A DNA stretch of 34,157 nucleotides, taken from NCBI GenBank assembly GCA_003557505.1, contig PWOH01000020.1, forward strand, positions 1 to 34,157. The letters are read 5' to 3'. Below, in pieces: positions 15,406 to 23,658 of this stretch; the stretch's first letter is position 1, and every line of letters begins with the position of its first letter. Origin of the DNA: Mollicutes bacterium (GTDB taxonomy: Bacteria; Bacillota_I; Bacilli_A; Izemoplasmatales; Izemoplasmataceae). The translations under genes and the position numbers were made by a program. The notes under the pieces were generated by a model. The model did no database searches, was not told the origin of the DNA, and saw only the letters and a list, made by a program, of their open reading frames with translations.

Positions 15406-16014
15406 ATGCCAAAATCAACATTTTTAAATCTCGCTTCACCCAAAAGAAATCATATTGAAAATAAAGCACGTGAAGTCTTTTTAAACAATCCCTATAACAA
15501 AGTCACTATTTCTTTAATCGTTAAAACCGTTGGAATTCCCAGGGGGAGTTTCTATCAATATTTCGAAGATCTCGAAGACCTTTATCAATATCTTTTCGAA
15601 CAAACGATTAATGAATATGAGACCTATGTTTATGGTCGACTGGAAAACAGTCCGACCACGGATATGTTTTCCTTTGCCAAAGAAGGGTTTGAGTCCGATT
15701 ATCGTTTTTTAAAGACTACGGATTATTATGAGTTGATGCGAAAATTCTTCAAGGAACGTCATATGATTGGCATCAATATTGATTTCTTTCAAAAGAAAAA
15801 ATCTAAATTTCATGAGATGATGCTCAGACGCTTTAATAAAGAAAATGTCTCCCATTTACCCCATGATAAACAGTTGAAATTGGTGCGTTTGATTTCTCAT
15901 CTTAAATTTCAACTTATCCATAAGATCATTAGCGATAAATCGACCTATGATGAAGCATATGAAGACTTTTCTTTCTATGTCGATATGTTGAGTCATGGTG
16001 TGAAAGAAGTGTAG
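15406..16014 (+). CDS. TetR/AcrR family transcriptional regulator
   Basis: 202 residues. The DNA-binding domain is N-terminal: KAREVFLNNPYNKVTISLIV, then GIPRGSFYQYFEDLEDLY (about 43-60), the usual TetR helix-turn-helix block. The C-terminal helical part, which would bind the ligand and dimerise, has no recognisable subtype. ATG at 15406 is used, seven bases after AAGGAG; a TTG at 15388 lies inside the operator palindrome. Three bases separate its stop from ABC pair 2, so it very probably represses the exporter operon it heads. Confidence 0.88.
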   Translation: MPKSTFLNLASPKRNHIENKAREVFLNNPYNKVTISLIVKTVGIPRGSFYQYFEDLEDLYQYLFEQTINEYETYVYGRLENSPTTDMFSFAKEGFESDYRFLKTTDYYELMRKFFKERHMIGINIDFFQKKKSKFHEMMLRRFNKENVSHLPHDKQLKLVRLISHLKFQLIHKIISDKSTYDEAYEDFSFYVDMLSHGVKEV

Positions 16015-16017
16015 TCT

Positions 16018-17781
16018 ATGAAAGAAATATTGCGTTTAATGCGTTATGCTGGTCGTTTTCCCGGCTTTTTATTGATTGCCTTGTTAACCATGGTTGTGCA
16101 AGTTTTCGCATCGTTTTACATTCCGTTTTTAATGATAGATATTATTGATGTATATTTGCCAGCTCGTGATTTTGACAATGTGATTATGACATCACTGATT
16201 ATGTTAGGGATTGCCCTAGGCGGTATTGTCGGTGGAATTATTAACACTTATACATCCCAATATATCGCGCAATATGCCACTGCGGATTTACGTCTTGATT
16301 TATTTAATAAGATTCAAACACTTTCCTTCCGTAATGTCGATGCGTTTAAACAAAGTCGTTTAATCACCAATGCGACCAATGATGTTTTACGCGTTCAAAT
16401 GTTTTTTACCATGATGTTACGCATTGTTGTTCGAGCCCCCATGATGATTGTAATGGGGCTTATTTTAGCATTACAAACCTCAGGTTTGCTTTCACAAGTC
16501 TTTTATATTACTATTCCGATGTTGGCAATTAGTATATTGATTATCATGTTTTTTGCCTACCCTCGGTTTAAGAAAGTTCAAGTGGCACTTGATGATTTAA
16601 ATAATGTCGTTTTGGAAACTGCCAACGCGCCTCAGGTTATCAAATCATTTGTCTCTCAAGATCATGAGCGTCAACGCTTCGAAGCAACCAATGAACAATA
16701 TCGCAATGTCAATACCAGTGCGGAAACGGTTATGGCGTTTGCGGAACCCGTTATTCAGTTTATTTTTAACATTGGTATTGCGGGTATTTTATTGTTTGCG
16801 GCGTATTATCTCAATCAAGGTGAACTGATGATCAATGGCTCACCGCGTATCGGGGTTATTATGGCTTTTCAAAACTACAGCATGCAAATTTTGGTAGGTC
16901 TGATGATGTTTGCGATGATTATGATTTTCCTCTCACGTGCCAATGTCTCTGCAGCGCGTATTAATGAAATCTTCGATGCTAAAATCGATCTAGTTAATCC
17001 TGAAAACGGAAAGCGACCAGAAATCCGCGGCTCGATTACCTTTAATGAGGTGGCGTTTAGTTATGGTGATGATGGCAACGATGCGGTATCTAATCTTAAT
17101 TTTACGATCAATAAAGGTGAGAAAATTGGAATCATCGGTTCCACCGGTAGTGGTAAATCAACGCTGACTTATCTCATTCCAAGATTATATGATGTTAGAA
17201 AGGGCCAAGTCCTTATTGACGACACCGATGTACGAGTGATGGACATTAACCATTTGTGTGATAATATCGGGTATGTGACCCAAAATGCGACAATTTTCAG
17301 TGGCTCTATTGCGACGAATATGTTTCAAGGTAATGAAGACGCTGATTTTGATGCGCTTGAAGAAAGTTCTAAACAAGCGTTGTTGCATGATTTTATTCAT
17401 GAACAAGAAGATCATTACAATTACTTGATTAAATCCAAAGGCGTCAACCTTTCAGGGGGGCAAAAACAACGGCTCAGTATTGCAAGAGCGATGATTAAAA
17501 AACCAGCCATTCTGATTTTTGATGATGCCACCAGTGCCGTTGATGCATCCAGTGAACAAAAGATTCTTAATCATATCAACGGACTTGCTTATAATCCGAC
17601 GTTGTTATTGATATCACAAAAGGTTTCAACGGTTCGTAAGATGAATCGTATTTTAGTCCTTGATAACGAAGGTCATGTTGATGGGTTTGGACACCATGAT
17701 GAACTAATAAATACCTCGAAAACGTATCAAGAAATTGCTCATTCACAACTCGGCAATGGAGGTGGTTATGGTGTCGAATAA
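16018..17781 (+). CDS. ABC exporter half-transporter, pair 2, degenerate-site subunit
   Basis: 587 residues, six membrane helices then an ATPase domain. Walker A is GSTGSGKS (374-381) and the signature LSGGQ is at 478-482. Walker B ends in Asp502-Asp503, so the catalytic Glu is replaced. The switch His is also replaced, by Gln534 (LISQKVST). The double change makes this ATP site clearly non-hydrolytic, as known for the TM287-type subunit of heterodimeric exporters. Only a weak SD (AAGAAGTG) precedes the ATG, and reinitiation after the tetR stop three bases upstream is likely. The 3' end overlaps the partner start by 14 bases. Confidence 0.9.
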   Translation: MKEILRLMRYAGRFPGFLLIALLTMVVQVFASFYIPFLMIDIIDVYLPARDFDNVIMTSLIMLGIALGGIVGGIINTYTSQYIAQYATADLRLDLFNKIQTLSFRNVDAFKQSRLITNATNDVLRVQMFFTMMLRIVVRAPMMIVMGLILALQTSGLLSQVFYITIPMLAISILIIMFFAYPRFKKVQVALDDLNNVVLETANAPQVIKSFVSQDHERQRFEATNEQYRNVNTSAETVMAFAEPVIQFIFNIGIAGILLFAAYYLNQGELMINGSPRIGVIMAFQNYSMQILVGLMMFAMIMIFLSRANVSAARINEIFDAKIDLVNPENGKRPEIRGSITFNEVAFSYGDDGNDAVSNLNFTINKGEKIGIIGSTGSGKSTLTYLIPRLYDVRKGQVLIDDTDVRVMDINHLCDNIGYVTQNATIFSGSIATNMFQGNEDADFDALEESSKQALLHDFIHEQEDHYNYLIKSKGVNLSGGQKQRLSIARAMIKKPAILIFDDATSAVDASSEQKILNHINGLAYNPTLLLISQKVSTVRKMNRILVLDNEGHVDGFGHHDELINTSKTYQEIAHSQLGNGGGYGVE

Positions 17782-19651
17782 TAAAGAAATCCTATCAAAA
17801 AAAGCGCTTAATGAAAGGCTTAAAGCCGAGATTGACCCAACCGACCCCAAAAACTTCAAAGGTGGCATGCGTCGACGCGATACACCGCCTGTAGGGGCTA
17901 AACCCAAAAATATCCGTGAGACTTTATTTCGCTTGCTATCTTACATGGGAGTTTATAAATACGCGGTGTTAATGGTCTTTTTATCCTTAATCGCTGCGAC
18001 CTTTGCAACCCTTTATATACCGACCTTATTTGCGAATTCCATAGACCGTTATATCGATCTTGATGATTTCTCTCGTTTTGATCCCACTAATTTATATCGC
18101 ATTGTCATTATTATGGCAGTGCTGGCTGGAATCGGGAGCATCATTCGTTTCTTTTCACGGTTTATTATGGTACGCATCTCTCAAAATGTCGTGAAAAAAA
18201 TCCGTGAAGAAGCCTATGACAAACTCATGAAAGCCCCAGTTGATTATTATGATAAACAAGGCAGTGGTGATATTGTCAGTCGATTGAGTAATGACGTTGA
18301 ACTGATTTCCAATTCATTGGGACAAACCGTCCTAGAAGTATTAAATTCTTCGATTGTCTTACTAGGTGCGTTTGTGCTTATGTTTTTACTTAACTGGGCG
18401 TTAGGGTTAGTAGTAATCGCTTTTATTCCCATTATGATCTTGTTTACGATTAAAATCAGTAAGAAAACGCGTAAAGGATTTAAAGAACAGCAAGTGCATT
18501 TGGCAAGTTTGAATGGAATCATTGAAGAAAGTGTCAGTGGACTTAAAACCGTTAAACTATATAACCAGGAAAAACCTTTCACCGATGAATTTGAAATTGA
18601 AAATGACAAACTGAAGAAAGCCGGCTTTATGGCTCAGTTTTATTCCGGACTGATTTGGCCGTTTATTCATTTTATGAACAACCTGATTTTCCTTAGTGTC
18701 ATTGCGGCTGGGGCGGTTTTATATTTATTCACTCCACTTGTGACCATTGGACAGATTGCCGGTGTCTCACAATATTCAAGACAGTTTATCATGCCCATCA
18801 GTAATCTTGCGCAACTATTCAATGCTTTGATGCAAGGGATCGCAGGCGCGGAAAGGGTCTTTGAACTGATTGATGCTGAAGATGAATACGAAAACGATGG
18901 GGAACTAGCCATTGATCAATTTGACGGCGACATCAGCTTTGAAAATGTGACGTTTGGCTATACTGAAGATGTCGTGGTGTTAAAAGATATTTCCTTCTTT
19001 GCGAAAAAAGGGGAAGTGATTGCAATTGTTGGTCCCACAGGCGGCGGAAAGACAACCACTATTAAGTTACTCAATCGTTTTTATGACATCAATGCCGGTG
19101 AAATTAAGATTGATGATAAAAATATTAATACCTTGCAAAAAGATGAACTCAGACGTCGCATTGGCGTGGTGCTTCAAGATACGCACCTTTTCAAAGGCAC
19201 CGTTTATGACAACATTCATTATGGGGACTTCACCGCCGACAAGGAGGCGGTCATAGAAGCCGCTAAAATGGCGAACGCCCACGACTTTATCATTAAATTG
19301 CCAAAAGGCTATGAGACTGAAGTCTATGAGGGCGGACAAAACTTCTCACAAGGTGAACGTCAGTTGATTAGTATTGCCAGAACCATCCTCAATAACCCTG
19401 ACCTCTTGATTCTTGATGAGGCAACGTCGAATATTGACACTAGAACTGAAGCAAAAATACAAGAAAGTATGCGCCGTTTAATGAAAGACAGAACCTCAAT
19501 CGTCATTGCCCACCGACTGCAAACAATCCGTGAAGCCAACAAGATTCTCGTCATTGATCATGGAAAACTCATTGAAAGTGGCGACCATGAAGAATTACTT
19601 AATGCTAAAGGATTTTATTACGGCCTCTACAAAGCGCAATTTGAACAATAA
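17768..19651 (+). CDS. ABC exporter half-transporter, pair 2, catalytic-site subunit
   Basis: 627 residues. A hydrophilic N-terminal extension of about 50 residues precedes the first membrane helix, which is common in the longer partner of such pairs. Walker A is GPTGGGKT (422-429), Walker B ends in Asp550-Glu551, and the switch His is H582. The signature is FSQGE (526-530) rather than LSGGQ. The start is ATG 17768, five bases after GGAGG; GTG 17771 is an alternative. It overlaps the upstream partner by 14 bases and ends the tetR operon. The substrate is not readable from sequence. Confidence 0.9.
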   Translation: MVSNNKEILSKKALNERLKAEIDPTDPKNFKGGMRRRDTPPVGAKPKNIRETLFRLLSYMGVYKYAVLMVFLSLIAATFATLYIPTLFANSIDRYIDLDDFSRFDPTNLYRIVIIMAVLAGIGSIIRFFSRFIMVRISQNVVKKIREEAYDKLMKAPVDYYDKQGSGDIVSRLSNDVELISNSLGQTVLEVLNSSIVLLGAFVLMFLLNWALGLVVIAFIPIMILFTIKISKKTRKGFKEQQVHLASLNGIIEESVSGLKTVKLYNQEKPFTDEFEIENDKLKKAGFMAQFYSGLIWPFIHFMNNLIFLSVIAAGAVLYLFTPLVTIGQIAGVSQYSRQFIMPISNLAQLFNALMQGIAGAERVFELIDAEDEYENDGELAIDQFDGDISFENVTFGYTEDVVVLKDISFFAKKGEVIAIVGPTGGGKTTTIKLLNRFYDINAGEIKIDDKNINTLQKDELRRRIGVVLQDTHLFKGTVYDNIHYGDFTADKEAVIEAAKMANAHDFIIKLPKGYETEVYEGGQNFSQGERQLISIARTILNNPDLLILDEATSNIDTRTEAKIQESMRRLMKDRTSIVIAHRLQTIREANKILVIDHGKLIESGDHEELLNAKGFYYGLYKAQFEQ

Positions 19652-19659
19652 TACCCATG

Positions 19660-19685
19660 AAAAGGCTCATTTTGAGCCTTTTTTT
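19660..19685 (+). terminator. terminator of the tetR-ABC operon
   Basis: A 10-bp perfect stem (19660-19669 with 19673-19682) with a 3-base loop runs into a T tract. Confidence 0.92.
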
Positions 19686-19706
19686 ATTTATTAACATAAA
19701 AAAAGG

Positions 19707-19735
19707 TTGAAAACGGTTTATCGCTATGATATTGT
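19707..19735 (+). promoter_or_regulatory. promoter of the leader and ABC pair 3
   Basis: TTGAAA (19707-19712) and TATTGT (19730-19735) are 17 bases apart, with an extended -10 TG at 19727-19728. The predicted start near 19742 gives a leader of about 200 bases before the first ABC gene. Confidence 0.6.
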
Positions 19736-19780
19736 AATTAATGTGAAGTAAAAAGTCTTGACAGATTGCGGGTGTTAACA

Positions 19781-19861
19781 ATGCTTAAACAACCACTTTT
19801 TGACACATTTACATATCTGAATCATCACTCCAATCGAGCCGAGTGCATCTTTTACGCATGA
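19781..19861 (+). CDS. short leader peptide ORF (26 codons) upstream of ABC pair 3
   Basis: ATG at 19781 opens a frame ending in TGA at 19859-19861. The peptide begins MLKQPLFDTF and ends AECIFYA, with a His-His-Ser stretch in the middle. A weak ribosome site (GGGTG) stands six bases before the ATG. The frame lies between a promoter and an intrinsic terminator that precedes the exporter genes. This is the layout of ribosome-mediated attenuation as described for bmrB upstream of the B. subtilis exporter genes bmrCD. Drug-slowed translation of the peptide would let polymerase pass the terminator. The role is inferred from layout; the peptide sequence was not matched to a known one. Confidence 0.55.
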   Translation: MLKQPLFDTFTYLNHHSNRAECIFYA

Positions 19862-19881
19862 TTTTAATGCAAGAAGACCAT

Positions 19882-19919
19882 AGACTCCTTTATCGTTTGG
19901 ATAAGGAGTCTTTTTTTTA
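19882..19919 (+). terminator. intrinsic terminator inside the leader of ABC pair 3 (probable attenuator)
   Basis: Arms AGACTCCTT (19882-19890) and AAGGAGTCT (19903-19911), with further pairing near the loop, run into eight T. It lies 21 bases after the leader ORF stop and 28 bases before the ABC start. No gene of ordinary size ends before it, so it is expected to control the downstream genes. Confidence 0.85.
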
Positions 19920-19946
19920 TTTTATTGAATTTGCGAGGTGAACCCT

Positions 19947-21740
19947 ATGAAACGATTAAAACAGTTTTACCAATGGATGAAAGGATTCATCCATCTCTAT
20001 ATATTTGGATTTGCGCTACTAATTATGGCGCAATATCTAACAACCCTAACACCACTGTTCATTCAACACATTGTTGACAGTATTTTTGGTGATGCGCCTT
20101 CAGCGCTTCCTAATCTCATTCAAGGATTGTTGATTGGAGAAACGACGCAGCGTATCTTATTAATGGTGGCGCTTGTGAGTGTCGGATTTACGCTAATTCG
20201 TTTAACCATTGTGTTTTTCCAACGTGTTGTGATTGCGCATTTCTCTGAAAATGTAGCCTATAGTATGCGCAATACCCTCTATGCCCACTTACAAGATCTT
20301 TCATTTTCTTATCATTCAACCGCTGAGACTGGCGATCTCATCCAACGCTCCACCACGGATGTTGATACGTTTCGACGGTTTATCGGTGAACAATTCATCG
20401 ATGTCGTACGTTTGTTTTTCTTGATGAGTTTCGCGGTCTTTCAAATGTTTTTGATGAACGTCACCATGACTTTTATTTCCTTAATCATGACGCCTATTAT
20501 TTTTGTGAGTGCGTCTGTATACTTTGTGAAAGTCCGTAAAATCTTTGAGCGTGTTGAAAAAGCAGAAGGGAAGATGACCAACGCTGTTCAGGAAAACGTC
20601 AGTGGTTCAAGGGTTGTTAAGGCTTTCCAAAACGAACGTTATGAAATGGACAAATTTGATGAAACATCACAAGTATTCCGAGATGAAAATATGTTGTTGT
20701 CGAAGCTAATGGCTTTCTTTTGGTCCGGCACTGACTTTATGATTTTCCTGCAGTACACACTGACCGCGTCTTTTGGGATTTACTTCACTATTATGGGCAA
20801 CATGGCACCCGGACAGTTCATCGCCTTTTTAAGTCTACTGGGGATGATTGTATGGCCCCTTCGTCAACTGGGCCGGATCATCGGTGATTTTGGGAAAACG
20901 TCTGTCGCACTTGATCGGATTGATGAGGTCATGGCAGAAGGCAGTGAACACGTTGATGATTCAACGTTTACGCCTGAAATTAAAGGACACATCACATTTA
21001 ACAACGTCGGATTTCAATTCGATGATGATGTCTCACCGCTTTTAAAAAATATCAATTTTGATGTGAAGCCCGGGGAAACCTTAGCGGTCATCGGAAAAAC
21101 GGGGAGCGGGAAATCGACATTAATGAGTTTACTTGTCCGTTTACTGGAAACCACCCATGGTGGCATCACTATTGATGGACATGACATACGCTCCATCAAT
21201 AAGAAACACCTTAGAAAAAATATCGGCATTATCTTGCAAGAACCCTTTTTATTTTCAAAAACCGTTTATGAAAATATCGGCATTATGAAAAAAGGCGCCA
21301 ACAAGGAAAGTGTTGAACATGCCGCATCAATCGCAAAAGTTCATGATGATATTCTCGGCTTTGAAGCTGGGTATAAAACCATTGTGGGTGAACGTGGTGT
21401 TACCTTATCAGGGGGGCAAAAACAACGTGTTGCGATTGCTAGAATGCTCCTTGAAAATAAGCCAGTTTTAGTCTTTGATGATTCTTTGAGTGCTGTGGAT
21501 ACCGAGACAGATATTCAAATCAGACGTGCTTTAATGCACCACTGGCAAAACACCACCGTCTTTATCATTACCCACCGCATTACCACCGCGATGGAAGCGG
21601 ATAAAATCATTGTCTTAGAAGACGGTGAAATCAAAGCCTTTGGCAATCACGCTACTCTATTAGAAGAAGATGGGCTTTATGCTTCACTCTACAACCAACA
21701 AACCAATGTCGCATCGACACTTAGAAAGGAGGGTCAATGA
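19947..21740 (+). CDS. ABC exporter half-transporter, pair 3, degenerate-site subunit
   Basis: 597 residues with exporter membrane domain and ATPase domain. Walker A is GKTGSGKS (383-390), LSGGQ is at 487-491, Walker B ends in Asp511-Asp512 with no catalytic Glu, and the switch His is H543. It is thus the same type of subunit as the first genes of pairs 1 and 2. The start is ATG 19947, following GAGGTGA; the in-frame GTG at 19938 lies within that Shine-Dalgarno. Expression is probably set by the leader terminator just upstream. By layout it is comparable to BmrC; a drug substrate such as a ribosome-targeting antibiotic is a reasonable but unproven expectation. Confidence 0.9.
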   Translation: MKRLKQFYQWMKGFIHLYIFGFALLIMAQYLTTLTPLFIQHIVDSIFGDAPSALPNLIQGLLIGETTQRILLMVALVSVGFTLIRLTIVFFQRVVIAHFSENVAYSMRNTLYAHLQDLSFSYHSTAETGDLIQRSTTDVDTFRRFIGEQFIDVVRLFFLMSFAVFQMFLMNVTMTFISLIMTPIIFVSASVYFVKVRKIFERVEKAEGKMTNAVQENVSGSRVVKAFQNERYEMDKFDETSQVFRDENMLLSKLMAFFWSGTDFMIFLQYTLTASFGIYFTIMGNMAPGQFIAFLSLLGMIVWPLRQLGRIIGDFGKTSVALDRIDEVMAEGSEHVDDSTFTPEIKGHITFNNVGFQFDDDVSPLLKNINFDVKPGETLAVIGKTGSGKSTLMSLLVRLLETTHGGITIDGHDIRSINKKHLRKNIGIILQEPFLFSKTVYENIGIMKKGANKESVEHAASIAKVHDDILGFEAGYKTIVGERGVTLSGGQKQRVAIARMLLENKPVLVFDDSLSAVDTETDIQIRRALMHHWQNTTVFIITHRITTAMEADKIIVLEDGEIKAFGNHATLLEEDGLYASLYNQQTNVASTLRKEGQ

Positions 21741-23551
21741 TGCAACACTTTGAAGAAGAAACGTATCAGGACATGTCGCTGAATACCTCGACATGGAAAC
21801 GCATATTCAGTTTTATGCGTCCTTTAAAACGCTACATTGTCATTGTCATCATTTTAGCGACCCTCCTTGCGGTGGCGGATGTATCCTATCCGCTGATTAA
21901 CCGTTATGGGATAGATACCATTATCAAAGATGGTGACCTAAGTAAAATACCGCTGTTCATTGCTATTTATGTCTTTTATATGATTTTTGTGGCGGTATTA
22001 GTGTTTTCGTTTATCTATTTTGCGGAAAAGTTGCAACACAATCTTGCTTATATTATCCGGAAAAAAGCTTTTACCAAATTGCAGGAACTGCCTTTCTCTT
22101 ATTATGACAGAACGCCGGCAGGTTGGATTATGGCACGGATGACCTCAGACACCAGACAATTATCAGACATCCTCTCCTGGGGACTTGTCGATATTACGTG
22201 GGGTGGCATGATGATGATCATGTTGATCGTCGTGATGTTTGTCCTTAACGTTCAATTAACCTTGATTACCTTAGCGGTTATGCCGTTACTTATTTATCTT
22301 TCGTGGTTTTTTAGAAAAAGAATTTTAAAAGCTTACCGCGATATCCGTAAACAAAATTCAAAAATTACCGGTGCCTTTAATGAAGGCATCACTGGCGCTA
22401 AAACGACAAAAACTCTTGTCTTAGAGGAGAGTAACTACAACGATTTTGATGCTTTAACGTCGAATATGCGCAAACACAGTATTAAAGCGGCGGTATTTGC
22501 ATCACTATATTTTCCTTCAATTCTCTTTATCGCTTCGATTGCGACCGCATTGATCTTTTATTATGGTGGGATTGATGTTTCCAATGAGGTCATTACCATC
22601 GGCTTACTTTATGTATTTGTCAGTTACGTGGGTCAGTTCTTTGACCCCATCATGCAGTTGGCTAACTCTTTGGCCCAATTCCAACAAGCCCAAGCCAGTG
22701 CGGAACGCGTGGTCAGTCTGATTGATGCGACCCCTGATATTACGGACACTGCCGAAGTTATTGCAAAATACGGTACCATTGAAAACCCTAAAACAGAAAA
22801 CTGGGAACCTTTGCATGGGGCCGTTACTTTTGACAATGTCACCTTCAAATATAAAAAAGGGGAAAAAGTGCTCAGTGATTTCAACTTACATGTCAAACAA
22901 GGAGAATCGATTGCGCTTGTGGGTCATACCGGTGCTGGAAAGAGTACAATTGTTAATCTGGTATGTCGTTTTTATGAACCAAGTGAAGGCCGTGTACTGA
23001 TTGATGGGAAAGACTACAAGGAACGCTCTATGCACTGGCTGCATGCACACTTGGGCTATGTTTTACAAAGCCCTGAATTATTTAGCGGCACCATTCGCGA
23101 AAATATTCGCTATGGCCGTTTGGAGGCTACCGATAGCGAAGTAGAAGATGCCGCCAAACTTGTGGGCGCGCATGACTTCATCATTACCTTTAAAGACGGT
23201 TATGACACCGAAGTATCGGAAGGTGGCTCACGCTTATCAGTGGGTCAAAAACAATTGATCAGCTTTGCCAGAGCACTACTTGCCAAACCCCGTATTTTGA
23301 TTCTCGATGAAGCCACAAGTTCAGTCGATACTGAGACTGAATTAAAGATTCAAAGTGCTATTCAGACCGTTATGGAAGGGCGGACCTCATTCATCATTGC
23401 GCACCGTCTTTCAACCATTATCAACGCCGATCGCATTTTGGTGTTGGAACATGGTCAAATTCTTGAGAGTGGAACGCATGAGGAGCTACTTGAAAAAGGT
23501 GAACATTACTATAAACTTTACACCAATCAATTTAAAGAAGTGCCCCTCTAA
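21737..23551 (+). CDS. ABC exporter half-transporter, pair 3, catalytic-site subunit
   Basis: 604 residues. Walker A is GHTGAGKS (396-403), Walker B ends in Asp524-Glu525, and the switch His is H556. The signature is LSVGQ (500-504), one residue off consensus. The linker before the ATPase domain (IENPKTENWEPLHG) is typical of the LmrD/BmrD-like partners of Bacillota. The start overlaps the upstream stop as ATGA; a second ATG at 21740 is equally possible, with AGGAGG seven bases before it. It is the last gene of the leader-controlled operon. Confidence 0.9.
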   Translation: MMQHFEEETYQDMSLNTSTWKRIFSFMRPLKRYIVIVIILATLLAVADVSYPLINRYGIDTIIKDGDLSKIPLFIAIYVFYMIFVAVLVFSFIYFAEKLQHNLAYIIRKKAFTKLQELPFSYYDRTPAGWIMARMTSDTRQLSDILSWGLVDITWGGMMMIMLIVVMFVLNVQLTLITLAVMPLLIYLSWFFRKRILKAYRDIRKQNSKITGAFNEGITGAKTTKTLVLEESNYNDFDALTSNMRKHSIKAAVFASLYFPSILFIASIATALIFYYGGIDVSNEVITIGLLYVFVSYVGQFFDPIMQLANSLAQFQQAQASAERVVSLIDATPDITDTAEVIAKYGTIENPKTENWEPLHGAVTFDNVTFKYKKGEKVLSDFNLHVKQGESIALVGHTGAGKSTIVNLVCRFYEPSEGRVLIDGKDYKERSMHWLHAHLGYVLQSPELFSGTIRENIRYGRLEATDSEVEDAAKLVGAHDFIITFKDGYDTEVSEGGSRLSVGQKQLISFARALLAKPRILILDEATSSVDTETELKIQSAIQTVMEGRTSFIIAHRLSTIINADRILVLEHGQILESGTHEELLEKGEHYYKLYTNQFKEVPL

Positions 23552-23553
23552 AG

Positions 23554-23585
23554 AAAACATCTCCGAATTTTTGGAGATGTTTTTG
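23554..23585 (+). terminator. terminator after ABC pair 3
   Basis: An 11-bp stem (23554-23564 with 23573-23583), extended by G-U and A-U pairs towards the loop, is followed by T residues. Confidence 0.9.
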
Positions 23586-23612
23586 CATTATAATGAATCC
23601 TTAGTCACTTTG

Positions 23613-23621
23613 TGATAAAAT
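23613..23621 (+). promoter_or_regulatory. candidate extended -10 before the flavoprotein gene
   Basis: TGA followed by TAAAAT, 38 bases before the start codon; no good -35 was found. Confidence 0.3.
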
Positions 23622-23658
23622 ATAGGTAGAAAAAGACATAATTTAAGGATGGATTTCT

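Noticed and set aside
19758-19786. Perfect TTGACA upstream of the leader ORF read as a -35 box
   Set aside because: The sequence 16-18 bases downstream (around ATGCTT) is no -10 box; the promoter at 19707-19735 fits better.
6875-23551. A mobile island carrying the three ABC pairs
   Set aside because: No transposase, integrase, flanking repeat or tRNA junction was seen, and codon use looks like that of the neighbours.
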